A stretch of DNA of 64,000 nt from Acidithiobacillus sp. (GCA_028697715.1 JAQVDS010000005.1:1-64000), one strand, 5' to 3'; shown: positions 9,184 to 18,078, counted from the stretch's first letter. A program made the numbers and translations. The notes: a model not told the origin generated them from the sequence alone.

Positions 9184-9692
9184 GCTGGTGCCACCTCCCC
9201 ACCCGGGAGGAACTCCAGGGACAGCGGGTTCGGTCCGCGCAATTTGATGTAATCAGAGGGGTTGCTGCGCAAACGCAGGGCGGCGACATCGGCACAGATA
9301 GGCAACTCCCGCAGACCCCGGTCGACGAGGACTGCCAGGGTGATTCGGTCCGGACGGCCATAATCGAAGATTTCGTTCAGCGCGGCGCGAATCGTACGGC
9401 CGGTGTAGAGAACATCGTCGACCAGGATCAGATGGCTGCCATCAACGGAGAATGGGATACGCGAGGCCTTGACCTCGGGATGCAGCCCGACACGACTGAA
9501 GTCGTCCCGATAAAAGGAAATATCGAGCTCTCCCAGAGGGGCAGAAACCCCCAGGCGCCGGTGCAGCTCCCGCGCAATCCAGACGCCACCGGTGTAGATC
9601 CCCACCATCACGCAGCTCTGCGGATCGATCCGGGCCTGCAGATCGCGCTGCAAGGAGTCGATCAGGGTACTCAGATCCCAGGTCGATGCCAT
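9180..9692 (-). CDS. pyrR: PyrR, pyrimidine regulator / uracil phosphoribosyltransferase
   Basis: Phosphoribosyltransferase-fold protein of 170 residues with the PRPP loop ILVDDVLYTGRTIRAAL. In Gram-positive bacteria PyrR binds mRNA and attenuates pyr genes; in proteobacteria it can act as a uracil phosphoribosyltransferase. I chose ATG 9692 because GAGGAG stands six bases upstream and the longer open frame has no family match. The gene begins inside the end of ruvX (22-base overlap) and runs into pyrB, so any RNA-based attenuator for pyrB would have to lie within coding sequence; I see none. Confidence 0.92.
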   Translation of the reverse strand: MASTWDLSTLIDSLQRDLQARIDPQSCVMVGIYTGGVWIARELHRRLGVSAPLGELDISFYRDDFSRVGLHPEVKASRIPFSVDGSHLILVDDVLYTGRTIRAALNEIFDYGRPDRITLAVLVDRGLRELPICADVAALRLRSNPSDYIKLRGPNPLSLEFLPGGEVAPA

Positions 9693-10111
9693 CGTTGCTC
9701 CTCGTAAAAGCTCTCCAGGATCGCACAGGCAGCAAGCTGGTCGCGCAGACGATCGCGCTCGGCGCGGGAGAGATCGCGCGCGCACATTTGCGCCTCGGCC
9801 GTATGGCTGCTGAGTCGCTCGTCGATCCAGTGCTGCGGCAAGGGATGACGCTGCGCGAACGTCTGCGCAAAACGTCTTGCCGCAGCAGCGGTCTTCCCCT
9901 CGCTGCCATCCGCCTGCAATGGCAGGCCAATGACCACGGCGCGCGGTTGCCAGTCGGCGATCAAGCGCCCCAGCGCACTCCAGTCTGGCCCGCCCGCTCC
10001 GTTGCGAACGGTGGCCAGAGGTTGCGCGCCGAGACCGGCTTCCCCGAGAAAGGCGACACCAATCCGCTTACTGCCGTAGTCGATCCCGAGCCAGGGCCCA
10101 AGCTCAGGCAT
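9671..10111 (-). CDS. ruvX: Holliday junction resolvase-like RuvX (YqgF)
   Basis: RNase H-fold protein of 146 residues, proposed to act as a Holliday junction resolvase and in pre-16S rRNA 5' end maturation. Visible motifs are GIDYGSKRIGVAF near the N terminus, the VVIGLPLQADGSEG loop and DERLSS. ATG 10111 gives the family length; it overlaps the stop of the yqgE gene by eight bases. The yqgE-ruvX pairing is widely conserved in proteobacteria, which supports both calls. Confidence 0.93.
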   Translation of the reverse strand: MPELGPWLGIDYGSKRIGVAFLGEAGLGAQPLATVRNGAGGPDWSALGRLIADWQPRAVVIGLPLQADGSEGKTAAAARRFAQTFAQRHPLPQHWIDERLSSHTAEAQMCARDLSRAERDRLRDQLAACAILESFYEEQRWHRPGI

Positions 10112-10661
10112 GACCCACCGCGCCACTGAGCAGACGCATATCGATACCAAGCACCCGCGCTGCCTCCTGCCAGCGCTCGCCAGCGGGGAGCTGGAATAGC
10201 ACGCGAGGATCGACCGGGCCATGCAGCCAGGAATTTTCGCTGATTTCTTTCTCCAGCTGCCCTTCGCCCCAACCGGCATAGCCCAGGGTCAGCAGGTACT
10301 GCTCCGGCCCGCGGTGCTCGGCGATCGCCGCGAGAATATCTGGCGAACTAGTCAGGGCCAGGGTATCGCTTACCAGCAAAGAGGACTCCCAGTCACCCGG
10401 GGGCTGATGGAGAATGAAGCCGTGCTGCGGGCTGACCGGTCCACCCCAGTAGACTGGAAGGTGAATCATCTCTTCCGATGGCCTAATGTCTATGGCCTTG
10501 AGGGCGTCGGCCATATTGATGTCGAGGATACGATTGATGACCACCCCCATCGCTCCTTCGGCATTGTGCTCGCAGACGACGATGACGCTACGGTCGAAGA
10601 GGCCATCATGCAGGCTGGGCATGGCAATCAAGAGGTGATTTTTGAGCGACGAGAATTCCAT
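10104..10661 (-). CDS. yqgE: YqgE/AlgH family protein
   Basis: A 185-residue member of the YqgE/AlgH (UPF0301) family, of unclear biochemical function, linked to alginate control in Pseudomonas. The sequence shows the family signatures HLLIAMPSL near the start, EGAMGVVINR and a conserved WGGPV. ATG 10661 gives the usual N terminus; an in-frame start nine codons earlier has no better ribosome site. It sits 39 bases after gshB, just before ruvX, its usual partner. Confidence 0.93.
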   Translation of the reverse strand: MEFSSLKNHLLIAMPSLHDGLFDRSVIVVCEHNAEGAMGVVINRILDINMADALKAIDIRPSEEMIHLPVYWGGPVSPQHGFILHQPPGDWESSLLVSDTLALTSSPDILAAIAEHRGPEQYLLTLGYAGWGEGQLEKEISENSWLHGPVDPRVLFQLPAGERWQEAARVLGIDMRLLSGAVGHA

Positions 10662-10700
10662 GCCGCTATGATACCGCGCTTTGCCCATCGAAGGGCAGTC

Positions 10701-11636
10701 TCAGCGACCTTGTTCGATCCGTGCCCATAGCAAATCCGTCGCGTCGATATCGAAAAAGCGGCGAATTTCACGGGCGCCGGTCGGGCTCGTCACGTTGATT
10801 TCGGTGAGACGCTCGCCGATCACGTCGATGCCGACAAAGAGCAGACCCCGCTCGCGCAGGACGGGTCCAATCTCGGCGCAAAGCTCCTGCTCGGCGGGAC
10901 TGAGCTCCGCAGCTACGGCCTGCGCGCCCGCCACGAGATTGCCACGGAAATCATCCGCCGCGGGGACCCGCAACATGGCACCGGGTACTGCCACTCCATC
11001 CACCAGCAGGATACGCTTGTCGCCCTGACGGATCGCCGGCAGATACCGCTGGGCCATGACGAAATGCGTGCCGCGCACCGTGATCGTTTCGAGGATAGAA
11101 CCCAGGTTGCGGTCCTCAGTGTGCAGGTAAAAGATTCCTTCGCCACCCCGCGCGGCCAGCGGTTTGACGACGATTTCCCCGTGCTGCAGCAGAAAACCCC
11201 GCAATTCCGCCATATCGCGGCTGACCAGGTAGGGGGGCAGCCAACGGGAAAACTGTAACGGGAAAAGCTTTTCGTTGGCCAGCCGGATCGAGGCCGGATC
11301 GTTGACCACCCAGGTGCCGGCATGTTCAAGAATCTGGCAGGCATGCAGGAAGTCCATGTCCACCGGCGGATCCTTGCGCATCAGCACGCAATCAAAATCC
11401 CGCAAGGGTCGCGCAACCGCTTCACCCAATGCAAAAAAACGTTCACTATCGTCCCAGACCTGCACCGGCTGGAGCCGGCCCCAAGCCTGCCCATCTCGCA
11501 AAGACAATCCATCCAGAGTACAGAGCCAGCATTCATGACCGCGCGCCTGGGCGGAAAGCAACATGGCAAAGGTGCTGTCTTTGGCGGGTTTGATCCCGGC
11601 GATGGGATCCATGACTATGACAACGCGCATTGTCAT
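10701..11636 (-). CDS. gshB: Glutathione synthetase GshB
   Basis: ATP-grasp ligase that adds glycine to gamma-glutamylcysteine, the second step of glutathione synthesis. The 311-residue protein has the family start RVVIVMDPI, the KDPPVD segment, the ATP-binding stretch VVKPLAARGGEGIF and the C-terminal INVTSPTG. Its start overlaps the gshA stop by four bases, so both steps of the pathway are coupled. Protection of a sulfur- or iron-oxidising cell against reactive oxygen and metals is a reasonable role, but that is inference. Confidence 0.96.
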   Translation of the reverse strand: MTMRVVIVMDPIAGIKPAKDSTFAMLLSAQARGHECWLCTLDGLSLRDGQAWGRLQPVQVWDDSERFFALGEAVARPLRDFDCVLMRKDPPVDMDFLHACQILEHAGTWVVNDPASIRLANEKLFPLQFSRWLPPYLVSRDMAELRGFLLQHGEIVVKPLAARGGEGIFYLHTEDRNLGSILETITVRGTHFVMAQRYLPAIRQGDKRILLVDGVAVPGAMLRVPAADDFRGNLVAGAQAVAAELSPAEQELCAEIGPVLRERGLLFVGIDVIGERLTEINVTSPTGAREIRRFFDIDATDLLWARIEQGR

Positions 11637-12928
11637 CGCCTCGCCTTGGCCCAGTCTTCGGCCTCGCGTGCCGCCGCCAGCAACGCCAGTCGGGCTATGA
11701 CGCCATAGGCGTAATGACGGTTGATGGGGGCGTCAGGCGCGGATTTATGACAGGGGTTGATCCCAGGCTCGGCAAAGGCCATCGGCTCGAAATGGGCACC
11801 CGGGGCGTTGAGGCTCTCATCCTCACCCTTCTCCCGATGTACGCGATAGAACCCCCCGAGGACCTGTTGTCCGAGCAGGTAGACAACAGGCTCGGCAACG
11901 AAGTCTTCCGGCGTCCGCTCGAAGGTATACACGCCCTCCTGGATGAAAACATCGCTCACTGGCAGTCCTTCCTTGCTCTTGGCCATGCGCGTGCGCGCCT
12001 TGCGGTTAAGCTCGCGCAGCTCAGCACCCGAGTAGGCGGTCATCACTCCCATGCCATAGGTCCCGGCATCGGCTTTGACGATGACGAAGGGGCGCGCGTC
12101 GATGCCATAGTGGCGGTAGCGCTCGGCGATTTCGGCGATGACCGCGTCGACATTGGTGACCAGGCAATCCAGTCCCTCGGCCTGCAGAAAGTTGATTTCC
12201 GTGCAGCGGCGAAAGAAAGGATCGATCAGCCAGGGATCGATATCGACGACCTCGGCAAAATCCACAGCCAAGCGCCGGTAGTGGGCAAAATGCTGGCTCT
12301 TGCGCCGCGTCTGCCAACCGGCGGCCAGCGGCGGCAACAGGGTTTGCTCCAGCCCCTGCAAGATCTCGGGGACGCCACCCGAGAGATCATTGTTGAGCAG
12401 GATCATCTGCGGATCGAAATCATCGAGCTGCAGGCGGGCTCCCACGCGGCGTAGTGGCTCGATCAGCAGGCGCTCGCCCGAGGGCAGCTCATGGGCCTGT
12501 GCCTCTTCCAGCATCCAGGACGCAATGCGCAACTCGAGTCCCGCCTCCCGCAGCAACTCCGCGAGCCGCGCCACATTTTCCAGATAGTACAAGTTACGCG
12601 TGTGGTTTTCGGGAATGAGCAGCAGACGCTGCAGGCTCGGGTGATACTGATCCAGGTAATGCTGGATCGCGGTGATGTGCAGCGCTTCATGCTCGGGGTT
12701 GAGATTGTTGAAGCCCGCGGGGAACAGGTTGGTATCGATTGGCGCCAGCTTGAAACCGGCGTTGCGTAGATCCACCGAGCCATAAAAAGGCGGCGGGGTG
12801 CTTTGCCACTGACAGCGGAACCAGCGCTCGATGGCACACTGGTTACGAACCAGGTGCTCTTCCAGTTCGTGCAGCGGATCGACCTGGTTGGTCACCAGGC
12901 GCGTTGGGGTAGAAAGAACGGAAATCAA
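11633..12928 (-). CDS. gshA: Glutamate-cysteine ligase GshA, Acidithiobacillus-type family
   Basis: Makes gamma-glutamylcysteine, the committed step in glutathione synthesis. The 431-residue protein belongs to the family first defined from Thiobacillus ferrooxidans, distinct in sequence from E. coli GshA; visible stretches include APIDTNLFPAGFNNL, ILLNNDLSGGVP and VIVKADAGTYGMGVM. The start is TTG 12928, with GGAG eight bases upstream inside the end of gltA; the TTGA junction shares bases with the gltA stop. Position before gshB confirms the pathway. This family is the best lineage marker in the window. Confidence 0.93.
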   Translation of the reverse strand: MISVLSTPTRLVTNQVDPLHELEEHLVRNQCAIERWFRCQWQSTPPPFYGSVDLRNAGFKLAPIDTNLFPAGFNNLNPEHEALHITAIQHYLDQYHPSLQRLLLIPENHTRNLYYLENVARLAELLREAGLELRIASWMLEEAQAHELPSGERLLIEPLRRVGARLQLDDFDPQMILLNNDLSGGVPEILQGLEQTLLPPLAAGWQTRRKSQHFAHYRRLAVDFAEVVDIDPWLIDPFFRRCTEINFLQAEGLDCLVTNVDAVIAEIAERYRHYGIDARPFVIVKADAGTYGMGVMTAYSGAELRELNRKARTRMAKSKEGLPVSDVFIQEGVYTFERTPEDFVAEPVVYLLGQQVLGGFYRVHREKGEDESLNAPGAHFEPMAFAEPGINPCHKSAPDAPINRHYAYGVIARLALLAAAREAEDWAKARR

Positions 12929-14088
12929 GCGTGACGCTCCGACAGAGGTTGATAGGCGCGGGTGGAGGCCCCCGTATAATTTTGTGTGGGGCGGAAGATA
13001 CGGTTATTGCTGAGCTGCTCGCGCCAGTGCGCCAGCCAGCCGACGCTACGCGCCATGGCAAAGATGGGGGTAAAGAGATCGCTGCGAATCCCCATCTCGT
13101 GGTACAGCACACCCGAGTAGAAGTCGACATTGGCATGGATCCCTTTCGGCCCCAGGCGTTCTGCAGCGGCCTCCTCCAGGGCGCGGGCGATGGCGAACTG
13201 CTTGCTTTGCCGCAGATGTCCCGCCTGCGCCAAGTCCGCCATCATCTCCTTGAGGATGGCCGCACGCGGGTCGGTGGTTTTGTAGACCCGATGGCCGAAG
13301 CCCCAGATCTTTTCCTTGGCCGCGAGGCGCGCCTCCAGAAAAGGCACGACATTATCCACGCTGCCAATCTCCTCGAGCATCTCCACCACGCGCTGATTGG
13401 CACCGCCATGCAAAGGGCCCGCGAGGGTGCCCACTGCCCCGGCAATCACATGATAGGGATTGGTGAGGGTGGAGGTGCTGACCAGGACCGAGAAGGTACT
13501 GGCGTTGATGGTGTGCTCCGCATGCAGGATGAAGCAGGCATCGAGAATCCGCGCGTGCAGCGGATCCGGCTCACGCCCGTGCAGCATGTAGAGAAAGTTG
13601 GCGGCATGCGACAGGTCGCTGCGCGGCGGGATGGGATCATTGCCAAAGCGCATCTGATCCCACATGGCGACAATGGTGGGTATCCGCGCAATGATGCGCA
13701 TCGCCATGGCATCGAGATGCGAGGCATTGTCCCGTTCGGCATCGGATAGCTCCTGCTGCGGATAGAACATCCCCAGGCTGGCAATGGCGCAATGCAGCAT
13801 GTCCATGGGATGCCCGGTCACCGGCAGAAACTTCATGATTTCCCGCACGTTGTACTTGATCTGGCGATGCGCCCGCAGTCCCGCATCAAAACGTTCGAGA
13901 TCTTTGGCCTGGGGCAGCTCCCCGTCGAGGAGCAGCAAAGCGACCTCCTCATAGTTACTCTGCGCAACCAGCTCGGCGATGGGATAGCCGCGATACGAGA
14001 GCAAGCCCGCCGTCCCATCGATATGAGAGATAGCGGAATGGGTGGCGGGCACCCCTTCCAGTCCGGGGACGACAGTGGCATCAGTCAT
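12925..14088 (-). CDS. gltA: Citrate synthase GltA
   Basis: Condenses acetyl-CoA with oxaloacetate. The 387-residue protein is of the short (non-allosteric, Gram-positive/archaeal-like) type and shows HAEHTINAST, GPLHGGANQ and GFGHRVYK, which hold the catalytic His residues, and RPTQNYTG at the C terminus. ATG 14088 follows AAAGGAG. A TATGAT that may serve as a -10 box lies at 14126-14131, so transcription of the long downstream run probably begins here. The pyruvate dehydrogenase genes lie just upstream on the same strand. Confidence 0.96.
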   Translation of the reverse strand: MTDATVVPGLEGVPATHSAISHIDGTAGLLSYRGYPIAELVAQSNYEEVALLLLDGELPQAKDLERFDAGLRAHRQIKYNVREIMKFLPVTGHPMDMLHCAIASLGMFYPQQELSDAERDNASHLDAMAMRIIARIPTIVAMWDQMRFGNDPIPPRSDLSHAANFLYMLHGREPDPLHARILDACFILHAEHTINASTFSVLVSTSTLTNPYHVIAGAVGTLAGPLHGGANQRVVEMLEEIGSVDNVVPFLEARLAAKEKIWGFGHRVYKTTDPRAAILKEMMADLAQAGHLRQSKQFAIARALEEAAAERLGPKGIHANVDFYSGVLYHEMGIRSDLFTPIFAMARSVGWLAHWREQLSNNRIFRPTQNYTGASTRAYQPLSERHA

Positions 14089-14139
14089 GGCGTTTCTCCT
14101 TTGGACAGGGGCAGGGAACTACTGCATCATACCCCGCGC

Positions 14140-14172
14140 AAAAAAAGAAAGGGAGACGGATGCCTCCCTTTC
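14140..14172 (-). terminator. Intrinsic terminator after erpA
   Basis: A perfect 9-base-pair stem (GAAAGGGAG at 14147-14155 with CTCCCTTTC at 14164-14172) and an 8-base loop, followed on the minus strand by seven T residues. It lies just after the erpA stop and separates the pyruvate dehydrogenase-erpA unit from gltA. Confidence 0.85.
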
Positions 14173-14194
14173 GGCCTTGCTCTGCCGGGGCCTT

Positions 14195-14566
14195 TCAGGC
14201 GGAGAAGGACGACCCGCAACCGCAGGTGGTCGTAGCGTTGGGGTTCTTGATAACGAACTGCGCGCCTTCCAGACCCTCACTATAGTCGATTTCCGCACCG
14301 ACCAGATACTGATAGCTCATCGGATCGATCAAGAGGCGGACGCCAAACTGCTCCACCTCGGTGTCGCCATCATTGACGTTTTCGTCAAAGGTGAAGCCGT
14401 ACTGAAAGCCCGAACAGCCCCCCCCGGTCACGAAGACCCGCAGCTTGAGATCCGGGCTGCCCTCCTCTTCGATCAGGGATTTGATCTTGTCCGCAGCGCT
14501 GTCGGTCAGGGTCATCACCGGCGGCAGGGTATCCAGATCCGTCATGGTTTCCGTAGCTGTGCTCAT
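14195..14566 (-). CDS. erpA: Iron-sulfur cluster insertion protein ErpA
   Basis: A-type carrier that delivers Fe-S clusters to apo-enzymes. The 123-residue protein has the three cluster-binding cysteines: Cys51 in [11 protein letters not shown] and Cys115/Cys117 in [11 protein letters not shown] 14566 has GAGGAGA upstream at a suitable distance; an in-frame ATG seven codons earlier would shift the start before that site. It closes the pdhA-to-erpA unit and is followed by a strong terminator. Confidence 0.95.
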   Translation of the reverse strand: MSTATETMTDLDTLPPVMTLTDSAADKIKSLIEEEGSPDLKLRVFVTGGGCSGFQYGFTFDENVNDGDTEVEQFGVRLLIDPMSYQYLVGAEIDYSEGLEGAQFVIKNPNATTTCGCGSSFSA

Positions 14567-14641
14567 TCCCACATTCTCCTCACGCACGTGCGCGTAGCAT
14601 CAGAAATATCCGACAATTTTGCTCGTCTTTACCTGCGGACG

Positions 14642-15118
14642 TCAAGAACCGTCCTGACCGCGCTTGGGCACGAACTGAATGGCGGCAACGCGGGCTGCCA
14701 CCAGCACTGCCAGGAGCGCCGCCGTGGCCAGCAGATCCAAAGGGCCCAGCCGATGGGCATAGAGGCCAATGAAGACCTCGCGCAGGATGAAGACAATGGC
14801 GACTTCTGCCAGGACCCGCAGGCGAATGCGGTGAAACTCGAGGTAATCGGTAAAGGTGCGGAAAAGCTCGATGAGCACGAAAACCGAGAGCACATCCGAG
14901 ACCAGATTGGAGATGACCTCTTCCTGGTGCAGACTGAAAAATGCCGCGTAGACATCGCCGATCAGGCTCCAGACCGCATAGAGCAAAGTGATCAGCATGA
15001 GGAAGATGAGGACTGTGATGACAAAATCCAGCATCCTTCCATAAAAACGGATCACGGAACCGCGCAGGCCGGCGATCTCGCTGTAGCTGGCGGCGGATTT
15101 TTGCGCGCGCTCGCTCAA
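14642..15118 (-). CDS. PsiE-like membrane protein
   Basis: A 158-residue inner-membrane protein with about four hydrophobic segments and the FRTFTDYLEFHRIRLR stretch typical of the phosphate-starvation-inducible PsiE family, whose function is unknown. ATG 15118 starts five bases after the stop of the E2-E3 fusion gene, so it is almost certainly on the same transcript as the pyruvate dehydrogenase genes; erpA follows after 75 bases. Nothing in the sequence ties it to phosphate here. Confidence 0.8.
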   Translation of the reverse strand: MSERAQKSAASYSEIAGLRGSVIRFYGRMLDFVITVLIFLMLITLLYAVWSLIGDVYAAFFSLHQEEVISNLVSDVLSVFVLIELFRTFTDYLEFHRIRLRVLAEVAIVFILREVFIGLYAHRLGPLDLLATAALLAVLVAARVAAIQFVPKRGQDGS

Positions 15119-15123
15119 GGGAT

Positions 15124-18078
15124 TTACTGCTTATTGCGTGCCGAGCGCCGCAACCGAGATTGCAGACGCCGCGCCATTTCGCCAAAGAGCTCCGTCTGCG
15201 TCGGGTGCGGATGAATGGCGCTGCCCACCTGTTCCAGCGTCAGTTCGCCATGGACCATCAAGACGGCCTCGCCGACCAGGGTATCGGCGTGATCCGCCAG
15301 GAAGTGTACCCCGACGATGCGCTGACTCTGCTTGTCCGCGACCAACTTGATCAAGCCCTCGGTCTCGCCGGTCATCATCGCCTTGGCGTCGATGGACAAG
15401 GGCACCTTGACCTCTGCCACATCTATCCCGACGGCCTTGGCCTGCTCACCGGAAAGGCCGACGAAGGCCACCTGCGGGCGGGTAAAGGTCACGCCACTGT
15501 CCTTGCGCTGATCGTAGCGCGCCGATTCGCCCAGCAGATTGGCCGCCGCTACCCGCCCCTGTTGGCCGGCCGTATGGGCAAGCATGTAGCCGCCGATGAC
15601 GTCACCGACGGCAAAGATATGCGGGACATTGGTCTGACAGCGATCATTGGTGGCAATGGCGCCGCGCTCGCCCAGCTGTACGCCGGCCTTGTCCAGTTGC
15701 AGGGCTTCGGTATGCGGACGCTTACCGGTAGCGATCAGCAGCAGCTCGGCGACATAGTCGTGCTCCTGAGCTTCGGCGTCACGATAGCATACCGTCACAT
15801 CTCCCTTGCCACCGCTGATCTTCTGCACCGCCACACTGGTGCGCACCGTAAGACGCGGGCTGTTCTTGGCCAGCACCGCCATCAGTTGCTCGGCAACCTC
15901 TTTCTCCATTTCGGCGACCGGACGTGGCAGGGCCTCCAGCACCAGCACCTCGGCACCGAAATCGTGGAACATCTGCGCCATTTCCATGCCGATCGCACCG
16001 GCGCCGATGACACAGAGTTTCTTCGGGGGCGCAGCAAGGTCCCAGACCGTATCCGAGGTCACCGCAGCACCCGCGGCCAGCGCTTCCCGCGCGCCGGGAA
16101 TGGGCGGCACGAAGGCCGGCGCACCAGTGGCAATGACGCAGGCGCCGAAGCTCAGGCTGCGGGCGTCCTTGCCCGCGATTTCGACGCTATGCGGCCCGGT
16201 GAATCGAGCGAAGCCTTCCAGTACCTGAATCTTCATGCCTTGGTCAGTCTTCAGCGCCATCTCACCGCGCGTCTGCAGGATACCACGGCGATGTTTTTCC
16301 AGTTGCGCCCAATCCAGCTTGGCTTCGCCCAGGGCGATACCCATGGCGGCGTCGTGGGCGCGATCGCGAATGCGGTCGGCCGCCGCGCGCCACGCCTTGG
16401 AGGGAATACAACCGCGCCAGAGACACTCGCCTCCGGGATAGGGGGCATTGTTCACCAGGGTAACCCGAATGCCATGCTCAGCCAGCTCCCGTGCACAATC
16501 CTCACCACCAGGACCACCGCCAATGACCAGCACCTGGGTATCGTAGTCGCCCTCGGGGATGACGGGACCGCTGCTTCCGGCCCAAGCCTCGGGCTGCTCG
16601 ATGGCCATTTTCAGATCCTTGAGAAATGCCGCCGCCTCCGCCCCATTGACCACCCGGTGGTCGGCGGTGATGGTGATTGGCATGCCCTGCGGACCCGTCG
16701 CCGCCACCGCGAGGATCGCGGCCGTACCCGGAGTAACGATGGCATCGAACTGACTGATGCCGTACATGCCCATGTTGGAAATGGTGAAGGTTGGGTTCTG
16801 ATACTCCGGCGGACTCATGCGCCGCTTGCGCGCCTTCTCCAGCAAAGGCTTCCACGCCGCCTGCAATTCACTCAGGGAATGGCTGGCCACGTCGCGCAAG
16901 ACGGGTACCACCAGACCGCCGTCTTCCGTGGTGGCGGCAATACCAATGTCGTGCGACCGATTGTCGACGATGCGATCCCCCGGCTGATAGGCGGCGTTGA
17001 TCAGGGGATGCTTTTCGAGGGCCGCGGAGGCAGCCTTGGCCAAGGCCACGGTGACCGAGACCCCGCTGGCCTTGGCCACCCGCAGCAAAGCATCCGGCTG
17101 CACGTGGATGGTCACATGAAATACCGGGATGCTGAGGGAAGCCGTCATGGCCTGACTGATGGCCTTTTCGATGGCAGTCATCGCACGGCCATTGCCAGGC
17201 ACCGGCGCTGCCACCGGGACGGCAACGGCGGCCGGCGCGGAACTCCGGGCGAGGACATCGGCAGCCACGATGACGCCCGCTGGACCCGACCCACGAAGCT
17301 CTTCCAGAGACACGCCGCGCTCCCCGGCCAGCAGGCGGGCATAAGGGCTGGCCGTAGCGCTCGTCGGCCGGGGGGCCGGCTGGACGACGCCACTTGTCCG
17401 CAGTGGAGCTTGCGCGCTGGCAGCGGGAGCAGAGGGCATGGGCGCAGGCGCTGCCGCAGCCGTTTCTGCATTGGACTTGGCGGGCGTCGCAGCCACTGAG
17501 GCGGTATCGCGCCGGACCTGCGTAGGCTCATCCACCAGATAGGCAACGGGTTCGCCCACCGGAACCACGGCATCTGCCGCCACCAAGGGGCCGGACAGGA
17601 AACCAGAGCGGAAGACTTCGACATCCATGATGGCCTTGTCGGTTTCCACTGTCGCAACCACGCCCCCGCGTTCGACACGCTCGCCGGGCTGTTTTTCCCA
17701 GGAGACCAGCACGCCTTCCGTCATGGTGTCCGACAGTTGCGGCATCTTGATGGCATACCCCAGGTCGGCGTTCGACGCGGCTGGCGGCGGGCTGCTCGAT
17801 GTCGCTGCCGGACTGGCCTCCACGCTCGCGTCAGGACTATCGACCAGATAGGCGATGGCTTCACCCACCGGCACTACGGCGTCGACAGCTGCCAGCGGAC
17901 CAGCCAGGTAGCCGGAGCGAAAGACCTCGACGTCCATGATGGCCTTGTCGGTTTCCACTGTCGCAACCACGTCCCCGCGTTCGACGCGCTCGCCGGCTTG
18001 CTTTTCCCAGGAGACCAGCACGCCCTCGGTCATGGTATCCGACAATTGGGGCATTTTGATGACGTATGCTTCAGCCAT
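15124..18078 (-). CDS. Fused pyruvate dehydrogenase E2-E3 (lipoyl acetyltransferase and dihydrolipoamide dehydrogenase)
   Basis: One 984-residue protein joins two subunits that are usually separate. Domains in order: lipoyl domain 1 (Lys45 in ETDKAIMDVE), lipoyl domain 2 (Lys148, almost the same sequence), an Ala/Pro linker, a peripheral subunit-binding domain (about 243-278), an E2 acyltransferase domain to about 500 with DHRVVNGA (His474), then a FAD-dependent E3 from about 513 with GGGPGG, the redox pair Cys552/Cys557 in GGECLWRGCIPSK, and the C-terminal HPHPT. The E2 motif has Asn478 where most E2 proteins have Asp. It follows pdhB by 48 bases. The frame is unbroken, so this is a true fusion. 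Confidence 0.93.
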   Translation of the reverse strand: MAEAYVIKMPQLSDTMTEGVLVSWEKQAGERVERGDVVATVETDKAIMDVEVFRSGYLAGPLAAVDAVVPVGEAIAYLVDSPDASVEASPAATSSSPPPAASNADLGYAIKMPQLSDTMTEGVLVSWEKQPGERVERGGVVATVETDKAIMDVEVFRSGFLSGPLVAADAVVPVGEPVAYLVDEPTQVRRDTASVAATPAKSNAETAAAAPAPMPSAPAASAQAPLRTSGVVQPAPRPTSATASPYARLLAGERGVSLEELRGSGPAGVIVAADVLARSSAPAAVAVPVAAPVPGNGRAMTAIEKAISQAMTASLSIPVFHVTIHVQPDALLRVAKASGVSVTVALAKAASAALEKHPLINAAYQPGDRIVDNRSHDIGIAATTEDGGLVVPVLRDVASHSLSELQAAWKPLLEKARKRRMSPPEYQNPTFTISNMGMYGISQFDAIVTPGTAAILAVAATGPQGMPITITADHRVVNGAEAAAFLKDLKMAIEQPEAWAGSSGPVIPEGDYDTQVLVIGGGPGGEDCARELAEHGIRVTLVNNAPYPGGECLWRGCIPSKAWRAAADRIRDRAHDAAMGIALGEAKLDWAQLEKHRRGILQTRGEMALKTDQGMKIQVLEGFARFTGPHSVEIAGKDARSLSFGACVIATGAPAFVPPIPGAREALAAGAAVTSDTVWDLAAPPKKLCVIGAGAIGMEMAQMFHDFGAEVLVLEALPRPVAEMEKEVAEQLMAVLAKNSPRLTVRTSVAVQKISGGKGDVTVCYRDAEAQEHDYVAELLLIATGKRPHTEALQLDKAGVQLGERGAIATNDRCQTNVPHIFAVGDVIGGYMLAHTAGQQGRVAAANLLGESARYDQRKDSGVTFTRPQVAFVGLSGEQAKAVGIDVAEVKVPLSIDAKAMMTGETEGLIKLVADKQSQRIVGVHFLADHADTLVGEAVLMVHGELTLEQVGSAIHPHPTQTELFGEMARRLQSRLRRSARNKQ
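17624..18064. repeat. Direct repeat of the lipoyl-domain coding segment
   Basis: The stretches 17624-17755 and 17933-18064 are near-identical, 309 bases (103 codons) apart, and encode the two lipoyl domains of the E2-E3 fusion. They include a shared run around the lipoyl-lysine codon. The similarity at DNA level, including silent positions, points to a recent duplication or to gene conversion between the two copies. Confidence 0.9.

Noticed and set aside
15160-17499. A 779-codon open frame on the plus strand
   Set aside because: Antisense to the E2-E3 fusion; its translation has no domain pattern and is rich in His, Arg and Gly as is usual for shadow frames.
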